This document shows, in pieces, positions 34,768 through 43,633 of a stretch of 64,000 bases of DNA. Source of the stretch: CAVSUB01 sp963816725 (lineage in GTDB: Bacteria > Acidobacteriota > Vicinamibacteria > Vicinamibacterales > 2-12-FULL-66-21); NCBI GenBank assembly GCA_963816725.1, contig CAWFMC010000022.1, forward strand, positions 62,001-126,000, given 5' to 3'. The translations under genes were made by a program, and so were the position numbers. Position 1 is the stretch's first letter. Each line of letters starts with the position of its first letter. The notes under the pieces were generated by a model. That model worked only from the letters and a program-made list of their open reading frames with translations, was not told the origin of the DNA and did no database searches.

Positions 34768-35979
34768 ATGATCGGATCGATGCGATTCCGCCACCTCACG
34801 CCGCTCATGCCCGCACTCATCGCCGTGGCGCTCGTGTCGCCACGCCTTGCCGGTGCACCCTCGTCCACAGCGGGCACCGTGACCGTCCGGCGGGTTCCAC
34901 ACGCCGGGATTCAGCCGGAAGCAGTCGTGGACAGCGCCGGGGTCCTGCACCTGATCTACTTCTCGGGCGCGCCGGCGGGTGGCGATCTGTATTACGTGCG
35001 CTCACGCGACTACGGCGCGACGTTTTCGACTCCGGTGCGTGTCAACAGCCAGCCAGGCAGCGCCATCGCGACCGGGACGATCCGCGGCGGCCAGCTGGCG
35101 CTCGGGCGGGGCGGCCGCGTGCACGTGGTCTGGAACGGCTCCGACACCGCGCGCCCGCGCGGCGCGACCAATCCCGACAACGGCAAGCCTGGCGCCCCGT
35201 TCCTGTACGCACGCTCCTCGCCTGATGGGCACCGGTTCGAGCGGCAACGGAACTTGAGCGGCGGCGTCTACTCCGTCGACGGGGGCGGCACCGTCGCCGC
35301 TGACGACAACGGCCACGTCTACGCGGTCTGGCACGGCAACCGCGAGACCGAGGGCCGCGGTGAGGATCACCGGGCGGTGTGGATTGCGCGGTCGGCGGAC
35401 GATGGCGCCAGCTTCGCTCCGGAAGGTTTGGCATGGCCCGCGCAAACCGGCGCATGCGGCTGCTGCCAGGCGCGCGCGCTGGCCACCGGCCCGCGCGGGT
35501 TGACGATCCTCTATCGGTCCGCTACCAACCTCACGCATCGCGACATCTACGTCCTGACCTCCAGGGACGGCGGGGCCTCGTTCGCCGGCTCGATCGTGCA
35601 GCCGTGGGAGATCAACGCCTGCCCGATGACCAGCCTCTCGCTGGCCACGGCCGGCTCCCGCATCGTCGCCGCCTGGGAGACCGCGGGTCAGGTGTTCCTC
35701 GGCTCCGTCGATGCGGACGCCGGACGCATGCGCGGCATCGTGCCCGCGCCCGGCCCGTCAGCCGGCCGCAAGCATCCGCGGCTCGCGGCCTCCGCGGCCG
35801 GCGACACGCTCATGGTCTGGACCGAGAAGACCGCGTGGGCGCGAGGCGGCTCCGTCGCATGGCAAGCCTTCGATGCCTCCGGGCCGAAAGGGCCCATGGG
35901 CTCCGCGCCGGCGCTCGCCGTCTGGAGCTTCGCCACGGCAATCGCCCGCCCCGACGGCGGCTTCGTCGTCCTCTACTGA
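34768..35979 (+). CDS. Secreted sialidase-fold (BNR/Asp-box) protein
   Basis: 403 residues with a signal peptide (SMRFRHLTPLMPALIAVALV). Several Asp-box-like repeats (S-x-D-x-G-x-x-F) are visible: SRDYGATFSTPV, SADDGASFAPEG and SRDGGASFAGSI, which form the turns of a six-bladed propeller as in exo-sialidases. The classic sialidase triad cannot be located reliably, so sialidase activity is not claimed. Paired short cysteines (GACGCCQAR) occur near residue 230. It is not closely linked to other glycan genes. The start ATG 34768 (MIGSM) or 34780 (MRFRH) is uncertain. Confidence 0.75.
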   Translation: MIGSMRFRHLTPLMPALIAVALVSPRLAGAPSSTAGTVTVRRVPHAGIQPEAVVDSAGVLHLIYFSGAPAGGDLYYVRSRDYGATFSTPVRVNSQPGSAIATGTIRGGQLALGRGGRVHVVWNGSDTARPRGATNPDNGKPGAPFLYARSSPDGHRFERQRNLSGGVYSVDGGGTVAADDNGHVYAVWHGNRETEGRGEDHRAVWIARSADDGASFAPEGLAWPAQTGACGCCQARALATGPRGLTILYRSATNLTHRDIYVLTSRDGGASFAGSIVQPWEINACPMTSLSLATAGSRIVAAWETAGQVFLGSVDADAGRMRGIVPAPGPSAGRKHPRLAASAAGDTLMVWTEKTAWARGGSVAWQAFDASGPKGPMGSAPALAVWSFATAIARPDGGFVVLY

Positions 35980-36033
35980 CCGTCCCCGCCGGTATTGGAT
36001 GAACCTTTTCCCGGGTTCTCCGACTACCCCCGT

Positions 36034-36576
36034 GTGATAACGCCGCCTGCTATCGAGGACGAACGGCTGGCCCTGCGCTGCCTGTTGGGCGAACCGGCCG
36101 CGTTCGACGAGCTCATCGCCCGCTGGCATGGCGGCATCTGGCGCTACGCCCGCCGCATGACCGGCCGCGACGACGACGCCGACGAGGTGGTGCAGGACGT
36201 GTGGCTGCGCGTGGTGCGCGGCCTGCCGAAGCTCCAGGAACCCGCCCGCATCCGGGCCTGGATCTTCGGCATCGCCCGTCGGGTGTTGATGGATCGCCTG
36301 CGCGCGCGCTACACCTCGCCGACGATAGCGGACATCGAGCTCGACACGATCGAGCACGCGCCGGCGGAGGACGATGACCTCCGGTTGAGGATCGGGGAGA
36401 TGGAAGCGGCGCTGGCGGCGCTGCCGGTGATCGAGCGCGATGTGCTCGCGCTGTTCTATCTGGACGAGCTCTCCATCGCCGAGGTCGCCGCAGTGGCCGG
36501 CGTGCCCGTCGGCACCGTGAAGTCACGCCTCTTCCGAGCGCGGCAGTTGCTGCGCGCATCGATGAATCAGGACTAA
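36034..36576 (+). CDS. ECF RNA polymerase sigma factor
   Basis: 180 residues. Region 2 (FDELIARWHGGIWRYARRMT, ADEVVQDVWLRVVRGLP, RIRAWIFGIARRVLMDRLRA) and region 4 (LPVIERDVLALFYLDELSIA, EVAAVAGVPVGTVKSRLFRA, RQLLRAS) are both complete, with an intervening acidic linker. GTG at 36034 gives the usual size; TTG 35995 is an alternative. The gene is followed by a small membrane protein (36601) that might be an anti-sigma factor in spirit, but it lacks a zinc-finger. It probably directs an extracytoplasmic stress regulon. Confidence 0.9.
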   Translation: MITPPAIEDERLALRCLLGEPAAFDELIARWHGGIWRYARRMTGRDDDADEVVQDVWLRVVRGLPKLQEPARIRAWIFGIARRVLMDRLRARYTSPTIADIELDTIEHAPAEDDDLRLRIGEMEAALAALPVIERDVLALFYLDELSIAEVAAVAGVPVGTVKSRLFRARQLLRASMNQD

Positions 36577-36600
36577 CCACGTTTCGAGGAGTGAAGGACG

Positions 36601-37052
36601 ATGGCGATCAGTGTTGAAGACATGCAGAACCGCATGAGAAGCGAGCTGTCGACTGGATCCCGGCTGGCCCACACCGCGGTGGGCGTCGCGGGGCTCGGCA
36701 TGGCCGCGCTCGCGCTCTCGCTGCTCGCGACCGAGCCGGTCCTGCCGGTCCGCACCCAGGCCGCGTTCGCGGTGATCGCGTGGGCGGACTGGCCTGGGCG
36801 GCCTTCGCGGGGTGGGTGCTCACCCGCCGGCGCGTGCTGCTGGCGCAACATCACGTCGCGGCCTCCGCGCTGGCGACGGTGCTGACGGCGGTGTTCCTGA
36901 CCGGCGCGATCGTCCTGCGCGCACAGGCCGGACTGCTGGCGATCGGGTTCAACGCCGCGATGCTGGCGTTCGCAATTGCCTGGCTGCTGCGCGCCCGGCG
37001 GCGCGTCGCCGGCCTTCGCGCGCGGGCCGAGGCGCTCGATACCGCGGGCTGA
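36601..37052 (+). CDS. Small multi-helix membrane protein downstream of the sigma factor (frameshift near 36779)
   Basis: About 150 residues with about four hydrophobic helices: HTAVGVAGLGMAALALSLLA, FAVIA.GGLAWAAFAGWVL, AASALATVLTAVFLTGAIVL and GFNAAMLAFAIAWLLRARRR. One base is missing near 36778-36780 (ATCGCGTGGG); the corrected frame joins the two halves. The gene starts 24 bases after the sigma-factor stop with a GGAG site. It could be an anti-sigma factor of the membrane type, or an unrelated membrane protein of the same operon. The N-terminus VEDMQNRMRSELSTGSRL may form the cytoplasmic contact. Confidence 0.65.
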
Positions 37053-37159
37053 GATCCTGGGCCAGAACTCCCCCCGCGGGCACCCGGATTTGCAGCCGGA
37101 CGCGTTGTACGGTCTAGTGCTCGCACACAGAAACGACGGCCGGACCCTGGTCCTGGCGT

Positions 37160-37176
37160 GCGTCGAGCCTCGACGC
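37160..37176. promoter_or_regulatory. Perfect palindrome upstream of the LemA gene
   Basis: GCGTCGAG-C-CTCGACGC, two perfect 8-base arms around a single base, about 90 bases before the LemA ATG. TAATAC (37180-37185), just downstream, could be a -10. The site looks like an operator or a short hairpin. Confidence 0.35.
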
Positions 37177-37266
37177 GACTAATACCCTCACGAGAATGGC
37201 GGCACTGGCGACTGGGCGCACGCGGAGTCGCCCTGTCGCATTGCCGGCCAGATCACGGAGACGAAC

Positions 37267-37848
37267 ATGGGGAGCAGCGGGATCCTGCTGATCGTCGGGC
37301 TGGCCGCGGTGGCCGTCCTGTATGCGTGGTACGCGTCGATCGTCGCGCGCCGGAACAAGGTCCAGGAAGCCCTGAGCTCGGTGGACGTCCACCTCAATCA
37401 GCGCCACGACCTGATCCCGAACATCGTCCAGCTCGCGGGGCGATTCATGGAGCACGAGCGCAGCCTGCTGACCGACGTCACGCGGCTGCGCGAAGAGGCG
37501 CGCAGCACACCGGCGACGACCGGCGAGGCCGGCAAGCGCTTCGCGATCGAAGGCGAGCTGTCGCAGCGGGTCGGCCAGCTGCTCGGCCGCCTGGAAGCCT
37601 ACCCGGAGCTCAAGTCCGACCGGCCGCTGCTCGAGGCGCAGCAGACGTGGGCGGAAACCGAAGCGCAGATTACCGCCGCCCGCCGCTTCTACAACGCCGC
37701 CGTGAATCAGTTGAACAACGCCGTCCAGATCTTCCCCGGCCCGCTGATCGCGGGCCTCGCCGGCGTCAAGAGCATGCCGCTCTTCGAGGCCCCGGAGGCC
37801 GCGCGCACCGCGCCGAGCGTCGACGCGATTCTCGGCCGCAAGCCGTGA
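37267..37848 (+). CDS. LemA family membrane protein
   Basis: 193 residues. One N-terminal helix (GILLIVGLAAVAVLYAWYAS) is followed by the LemA helical domain: RRNKVQEALSSVDVHLNQRH, DLIPNIVQLAGRFMEHERSL, LSQRVGQLLGRLEAYPELKS, TEAQITAARRFYNAAVNQLN. LemA proteins are often encoded with DUF3137 or HtpX-type proteins, and their exact role is unknown; they are thought to act at the inner membrane in protein quality control. The next gene begins in its stop codon (GTGA), and the pair is plainly an operon. Confidence 0.93.
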   Translation: MGSSGILLIVGLAAVAVLYAWYASIVARRNKVQEALSSVDVHLNQRHDLIPNIVQLAGRFMEHERSLLTDVTRLREEARSTPATTGEAGKRFAIEGELSQRVGQLLGRLEAYPELKSDRPLLEAQQTWAETEAQITAARRFYNAAVNQLNNAVQIFPGPLIAGLAGVKSMPLFEAPEAARTAPSVDAILGRKP

Positions 37849-39099
37849 CGAGCGCCGCAGCCGTCGACAGCGCGTTTCTCGAGCGGCGCCGCCGGCTCGC
37901 GTTCCGTGCCTCGTGCATCTCGCTGGCGACGGCGCTGATTTGCTGGCCGATTGGCATGGCCGTGGGCGGCACCGAGTCGCGCGATACGGTCGCCGGCGCG
38001 TTCCTCATGGCCGCCATCGTCGGCCTCATCGCGGCGCCGTGGATCGTCCGTGCGTGGCAAGGCTTCATGCGGCGACGGATGCTCACGGCCGCGGTGGCCG
38101 GCCGAACCGACATCCGCCACCTCGATGCGCAGCGTAATCAGTCCGGCAGTCAGGCGATCCTCGGATCCGATGCGTTCGCGCTCGGCGCGTTTCGGGACAG
38201 CGGGCTGGTCGAAGCGTTTCAGACTGCGACCGTCACCCATATCCTCACCGGCGAGGCGCGAGGCGTGCCATTCGGGCTCGCGGAGATCGCCCTGCTCGAC
38301 GCCAAGGGATATCGTCTGTTCGGGGGGGTGCTCGGCAGCTTCCGGCTGGCCCGCTCACGCCCCGGGCTCACGATCGTCATGCGCGATCGCGGCATGGTCG
38401 GCAACCTGCTGGACCGCGCCGGCAGCGGCGTCGAGCGGCTCACCCTCGAGGACCCGGCCTTCGAAGGAATCTTCGAGGTCTACGGCGACGACCAGGTGTC
38501 CGGGCGCGTCATCCTGACGACGACAATGCTGGAGCGGTTGAAGGCGCTCGACGAGCTCGGACATGCGCACGGCTTCGCGTGCGCGTTCCGCGACGATCGC
38601 CTGCTCGTCGCCTTCCGCGGCATGGCTTGGCGATGTCCCGCGTGGCGGATTGTCCAGCCGATGGACCGCTGGCTTCAGGTGTACGCCGCAATGGCTCGCC
38701 GGGCTGGTCGATCTCCCGGTCGAGATCGTCGAGACGCTGAACCTGAAAGCCGCGGGTGCGCCGCAAGCGGCGTCCACGCCACCACGTCACGCCGATGCCG
38801 CGGTGCCCCTTCGGGGCGGCACGCCGGAGGTGTTCTCGTCGGCGCTGTGGCGCCTCGTCGGCGAAGGCGGGATGGCGCTTATCTACGTCGCGTCCGGGAC
38901 GATCTTCGGGGGTGTCGCGCTGTTCGCCGGTCGCTACGGAATCACCGCCGGCTTCCCCTCGCAGTTGTTCTGGTATTTATGGGGGCTGGTCACGGTGGGG
39001 ATCCTGTACGGCACCTACGCCGTCAGTCTCGGCGTCCGCGATTTGGCCCGGCTCGCGTGGCGATGGAACGCGCCGCTCCGGACGCTCAAACGTCCGTAG
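37845..39099 (+). CDS. DUF3137 membrane protein (frameshift near 38681)
   Basis: About 417 residues from GTG 37845, sharing GTGA with the LemA stop. Two N-terminal helices (FRASCISLATALICWPIGMA, FLMAAIVGLIAAPWIV), a soluble DUF3137 domain (LVEAFQTATVTHILTGEARG, FGGVLGSFRLARSRPGLTIV, LEDPAFEGIFEVYGDDQVSG, RVILTTTMLERLKALDELGH), then helices near the end (GMALIYVASGTIFGGVALFA, LFWYLWGLVTVGILYG). One extra base at 38679-38682 breaks the frame between DRWLQV and TPQWLAGLVDLP; the stop at 39097-39099 is reached after correction. DUF3137 is commonly paired with LemA, as here. The function of the pair is unknown. Confidence 0.85.
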
Positions 39100-39291
39100 T
39101 GTCGTCAGGTCCGCTCGCGCGTGCGCGGGCGGCGATGCCACTTTCGTGCGATCGATTACAAATCCGCCATCGCATCTCGCCCCGCCCCGCGGCGCCTCTT
39201 CCAGGGATCAAAATAAGACACTGTGTTTCCAATACGTTAGGGGCGCGTGCGGGGCCGGCTGCCCGGGCCTAGACTTTGCCGCGCCGGCAGT

Positions 39292-41066
39292 ATGCTGTCG
39301 AACCGTCTCCGTAGTTCCCTCGCCTCCGTCATCCTCATCGCCACCGCCCTGTCGGCGCCGGTTATCGGTCAAAAGGTAGACAAGGAATCGCGCAAGCCCG
39401 CGAAACTGGATAAAGCGCTGACCACCGCCGTCGAGAACGACGACAAGGGTGAGCAGCGCGTCATCATCCGGCTGGTGCCTGGCGCCAGCCTCGCGCTGGC
39501 GGACACGCTGCGCGCGAACGGTCGCAAGGTGAACCACGTGCACCCCTCGATCAACGCGATCGCCGCCACGATCCCGGCTGCCGATCTGGACATGCTCGCC
39601 AGTCTGGCGTCGGTGGCGTCGATCTCGACGGACGCGGTGGTCACCGCCGAACAGACCGCGACGGTGGTGCCTTACACGCTGCGCACCACGATGGGACTCG
39701 CATCGCAGTCCCCGGGGGGAATCGAGTTGGTGTCGCGGTAATCGACTCGGGCCTCGAACCCAGCTCCGAGTTCGACAGCCGCATCCTGGGCTTCTACGAC
39801 TTCACCGCGGAAGGCGTGGCGGCGCCCCCGTCGGACGCCTACGGCCATGGCACGCACGTCGCCGGGCGCATCGCCGGCAACGGTGATCTCTCATACCGGC
39901 GCTACCGTGGCATGGCGCCGAAGGCACGGTTGTACGGGCTGAAAGTGCTCGATGCGAACGGCGCGGGCAGCACCAGCGACGTGATCAGCGCCATCGAGTT
40001 CGCGACGGCGAACAAGACGCGCCTCGGCATCGACATCATCAATCTCTCGCTCGGGCACCCGATCCTCGAACCGGCTGACACCGACCCGCTCGTCCAAGCC
40101 GTCGAACTGGCCGTGCGGGCCGGGATCGTGGTGGTCGTCTCGGCGGGAAATTACGGCATCAATCCGCAGACCGGCCTCCCCGGCTACGCCGGCATCCTGT
40201 CGCCGGGGAACGCCCCGTCGGCGATCACGGTGGGTGCGCTGATGACCGGCGACACGGCGGTGCGCACCGACGACCGCCTCGCGCCATACAGCTCGCGCGG
40301 CCCGAGCTGGTACGACGGAACCGCGAAGCCGGACATCGTGGCGCCAGGCCACAGCGCCGTCTCGGTCGCGGCACTGAACAGCACGCTCTACGTGAACAAC
40401 CCGGCGCTCCACGTCGACAGCGCCTATATGAAGCTGAGCGGCACCAGCATGGCGGCGGCCGTCGTGAGCGGCACGGCGGCACTGGTCATCGAGGCGAGCC
40501 GCACGGTCTCGAATGGCGTCGATATTTCCCCCAACGCGGTCAAGGCGATCCTCGAGTACACCGCCGTGCGGCTGACCGCGGAAGACGGCGTCCAATATGA
40601 CGACCTGGCGCAGGGCGCCGGCGGCGTCAACGCCCAGGGGGCGATCGCACTCGCTTCCTCGATCAATGTCTCGATCCCCACATCCTCCTGGTGGCTGGTC
40701 ACGGCCGTCAGCCCGAGCAGCACGATCGCCAACGAGGTGCTGCCGTGGGCGCAACGCGTTCTCTGGGGCAGCAGCGAGGGATCCGGCTCGCTGATCTACA
40801 ACCACGAAACGGCCTGGGCCACCAACATCGTGTGGGGGAACAACATCGTCTGGGGCAACAACATCGTCTGGGGCAACAACATCGTGTGGGGGAACAACAT
40901 CGTCTGGGGCAACAACATCGTCTGGGGCAACAGCCTGATCGGCACCGCCGACGGCCAGACGGTGATCTGGGGCGCGTCGATCGGCGATGCCGGCATGACG
41001 GTGTGGGGCAATCTCGCCTGCTCGACCACGACCAGCCAGTCGGTGCTGACTTCCCGGCTCAAATAG
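39292..41066 (+). CDS. Secreted subtilisin-like (S8) protease with C-terminal NIVWGN tandem repeats (frameshift near 39717)
   Basis: About 591 residues. Signal peptide (RSSLASVILIATALSAPVI), an inhibitor-I9-like propeptide (RVIIRLVPGASLALADTLRA), then a subtilase domain: Asp in AVIDSGLEPSSEFDSR, His in GHGTHVAG, Asn in SAGNYG and Ser in LSGTSMAAAVVSG. The G6 run at 39714-39719 has lost or gained bases; correction joins SPGG to NRVGVAVIDSG. The C-terminal 80 residues hold six perfect tandem copies of NIVWGN (40824-40931) inside a Trp-Gly-rich region that goes on as TVIWGAS and MTVWGNL. Such repeats are known in Acidobacteriota subtilases and may build a beta-solenoid, or a surface anchor. Followed 58 bases later by a c-di-GMP gene. 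Confidence 0.86.
40824..40931 (+). repeat. Six 18-base tandem repeats coding NIVWGN, organised as two 54-base units
   Basis: Six copies of 18 bases, each coding Asn-Ile-Val-Trp-Gly-Asn. Copies 1 and 4 use the codons GTG, GGG for Val and Gly, while copies 2, 3, 5 and 6 use GTC, GGC. The pattern A-B-B-A-B-B means that a 54-base unit was duplicated exactly, showing recent slippage or gene conversion. Confidence 0.9.
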
Positions 41067-41124
41067 GGCACGTCATGGCAAGCACGATGGTCGGAACGGC
41101 ACGGGTCGGCAAGGCGGTGACGCG

Positions 41125-43554
41125 ATGATGCGCCTGCCGTGGCTCGCGCGGATCTACGTGACGCTGGTCGTCACCGCCGGCGTCGTCGCGGTGGCCACCG
41201 CCCTGCCCAACCTGCAGTTCTCGCGGCCGGTCTTGTTCGCGATGCTGCTGGTGCTGTCGGTGAGCAGCTCGGCGCTGAAGGTCGACATGCCCACCGGCCT
41301 CGACCGCTCGTGCATCTCGCTGTCCTACATCGTCGACTTCACGGCGCTGCTGTTGTTCGGTCCGGAGCCGACGATGCTCATCGCGATGGCCAGCGCGTGG
41401 GCGCAGTGCACGTTCCGGATGAAGGAACGGAACCCGCCGCACCGGACCATCTTCAGCATGGCGTGTCTCGTGCTCACGGTGCTGATCGCGGGGCGGACGT
41501 ATCGCTGGCTCGGGGGCACCCCGGGCACCGAGCCGCACCTCCAGCCGCTCCTCGCCACGGTCCTGACCTACTTCCTGGTGAACTCGGTCGCCGTTGCAGC
41601 GGCGTTCGGACTGGCCTCGCGCGCACCGATCTTCCGCATCTGGCACGACAACTTCCTGTGGAGCGTCACCAGTTATCTCGTCGGCGGGCTGGCCGCCGGC
41701 CTGGCCGTGGAGTTGACGCACCGCACCGGACACTGGCAGGCGGCGCTCGCGTTCGTGCCGCTGGCGCTGACGTATCGGACCTACCGCATCTATCTGCGCC
41801 GGATCTCCGACGAGCAGCGGCGGGTGGCGGAGTCGAGCCAGCTGCATCGCGAGAGCACCGAGGTGCTGGCGCGGGCGATTCAGGCGAAGGACGGCGCCGG
41901 CGCGAGTCACCTCGATCGGGTGCGCTATTACGCAGCCATGCTCGCCCGGCGGATGCAGATGTCGGACCTCGATACACAGGCGCTCGAGACGGCCGCGCTG
42001 CTGCACGACATCGGCAAGCTGGCTGTGCCCGAGCACATCCTCTCGAAGCCCGGTCCGCTCACCGCGGACGAACGGCGCAAGATGCAGATCCACGCCGAGG
42101 TCGGCGCCGGCATCGTCAACGCGGTGTCGTTCCCGCGGCCGGTTGCGCCGCTCATCCTGAGCCATCACGAGCGGTGGGACGGCACGGGCTATCCGAAGGC
42201 GCTGAAGGGCGACCAGATTCCGCTCGGCGCCCGCGTCCTCGCGGTCGTGGACTCGTACGACGCGATGACCTCCGACCGGCCCTATCGCCGGGCCATCTCG
42301 AAGCACGAGGCGCTTGCCGAGCTGCGCGCAGAGGCCGGCAAAGCCTTCGACCCGGCGATCGTCGAGCACTTCGCCGCGGTGTTCCCGCTGCTCAGTCCAC
42401 CGGCCGAGATCGAGCCGCTGCGCATGCCGGCCCCGGCGATCAGCACGCGCGGGAGCGAGGTCGCCAGCCTCTCCGCTGGAACCAGCAGCGATGCGTTCGA
42501 GAAGATCGCGGCGGCGAATCAGGAGAACTACACCCTCTACGAGATCGCCAAGGCGATGGGCCGCAGCCTCAGCCTCGACGAGACGATGACGCTCATCAGC
42601 TCGAGGGTCAGCAGCCTGCTGCCGTTCTCGACCTGCGTGCTGTTCGTGCGAGACGGCAACCAGATGCTCCGCTGCCGGTTCGCGAGCGGGCTGCACGCCG
42701 AGGTGCTCGAGAAGGTCACGATCAAGGAAGGCGTCGGCCTGAGCGGATGGGTGGCGCGGCACGGCAAGCCGCTGGTCAACGGCCTGGCCAGCATCGAGTT
42801 CGCGGCCGCCGGACTGACCGAAACGGAAATCCCGCTCGAAACCGCGCTGATCTGCCCGCTGACCGTCAACGCGCAAGTGATCGGCACGCTCGGCGTTTTC
42901 CATGTCCAGCCCGACTGCTACCGTGAGGACGACCGGCGCGTGCTCGAAGAGATCTGCGGACAGGCGGCGGACGTCGTGCACAACGCGCTGGTCTTCGAGC
43001 GGACGCAGGACGAGTCGCTCAAGGATGCGCTGACCGGTCTGACGAATGCGCGCGGCCTGCACGGCCATCTGATGCGCGAGATGGAGCGTGCCGAGCGCGC
43101 CTCGGGCCAGTTCGCTGTCGTCCTGCTGGACTTCGATCACTTCAAGTGGATCAACGACCAGCACGGCCACCTGGTCGGCGATCTCGCACTCAAGGCCGTG
43201 TCGCGCGTGTTGCGCGAGACCACGCGGTCCTATGACATCTGCGCCCGCTACGGCGGCGACGAGTTCGTGGTGCTGCTGGCCTCGTGCGGTCAGGCCGAAG
43301 CCGAGGAACGCTGCCGCATGCTGCAGGAGGCCGTCGCGGCGATCCCATTTGCCGCGCCCGACGGGCGCCTCATTCCGCTCGGCATGAGCGCCGGCGTCGG
43401 CGTGTTCCCGGCCGACGGCGACAGCTACGAGCGGCTGCTGGTCAAGGCCGATCGCCGCATGTATCAGGAAAAGGCCAGGCGGAAACGCACCTCACTGAAG
43501 GCGCTCGTCGACGTGAGCCGGCACGAGCGAGTTCGGCCGTTTCGCGCGTCCTAG
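41125..43554 (+). CDS. Membrane-bound HD-GYP / GAF / GGDEF cyclic di-GMP protein
   Basis: 809 residues. N-terminal membrane part of several helices (about 5-230, such as LARIYVTLVVTAGVVAVATA, PVLFAMLLVLSVSSSA, FMVRKERN-type loops) is followed by an HD-GYP domain with HDIGK (294-298) and HHERWDGTGYP, a GAF domain (about 480-650: ENYTLYEIAKAMGRSLSLDE, STCVLFVRDGNQMLRCRF) and a GGDEF domain with the intact signature YGGDEFV near 709. The first domain would degrade c-di-GMP to GMP or pGpG and the second would make it. Opposing domains in one chain are common in this layout, with one often inactive, but both motifs are intact here. Ends convergently to the TonB receptor gene. Confidence 0.92.
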   Translation: MMRLPWLARIYVTLVVTAGVVAVATALPNLQFSRPVLFAMLLVLSVSSSALKVDMPTGLDRSCISLSYIVDFTALLLFGPEPTMLIAMASAWAQCTFRMKERNPPHRTIFSMACLVLTVLIAGRTYRWLGGTPGTEPHLQPLLATVLTYFLVNSVAVAAAFGLASRAPIFRIWHDNFLWSVTSYLVGGLAAGLAVELTHRTGHWQAALAFVPLALTYRTYRIYLRRISDEQRRVAESSQLHRESTEVLARAIQAKDGAGASHLDRVRYYAAMLARRMQMSDLDTQALETAALLHDIGKLAVPEHILSKPGPLTADERRKMQIHAEVGAGIVNAVSFPRPVAPLILSHHERWDGTGYPKALKGDQIPLGARVLAVVDSYDAMTSDRPYRRAISKHEALAELRAEAGKAFDPAIVEHFAAVFPLLSPPAEIEPLRMPAPAISTRGSEVASLSAGTSSDAFEKIAAANQENYTLYEIAKAMGRSLSLDETMTLISSRVSSLLPFSTCVLFVRDGNQMLRCRFASGLHAEVLEKVTIKEGVGLSGWVARHGKPLVNGLASIEFAAAGLTETEIPLETALICPLTVNAQVIGTLGVFHVQPDCYREDDRRVLEEICGQAADVVHNALVFERTQDESLKDALTGLTNARGLHGHLMREMERAERASGQFAVVLLDFDHFKWINDQHGHLVGDLALKAVSRVLRETTRSYDICARYGGDEFVVLLASCGQAEAEERCRMLQEAVAAIPFAAPDGRLIPLGMSAGVGVFPADGDSYERLLVKADRRMYQEKARRKRTSLKALVDVSRHERVRPFRAS

Positions 43555-43629
43555 TGTCCCGCGTGATTCGCGGCATCACGACGGCCGGGCCAGTCACCGC
43601 TGACCGCGAAACGACACGCAGAGATTCGG
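43551..43629 (+). repeat. Split copy of the dispersed intergenic repeat
   Basis: CTAGTGTCCCG (43551-43561) and CAGAGATTCGG (43619-43629) are the two ends of the 25-base element seen complete at 18257-18281, but here about 57 bases lie between them. The inserted part holds the hairpin CGTGAT/ATCACG (43562-43567 and 43575-43580). The element overlaps the stop of the upstream gene and separates the convergent genes. Confidence 0.35.
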
Positions 43630-43633
43630 CCCC

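Noticed and set aside
37158..39272. 704-codon frame reading through LemA and DUF3137
   Set aside because: Its first 230 codons are an out-of-frame shadow of LemA and only the later part coincides with DUF3137, which truly starts at the GTG at 37845.
40824..40931. CRISPR-like array
   Set aside because: The 18-base units are contiguous without spacers and code for a peptide repeat inside the protease.
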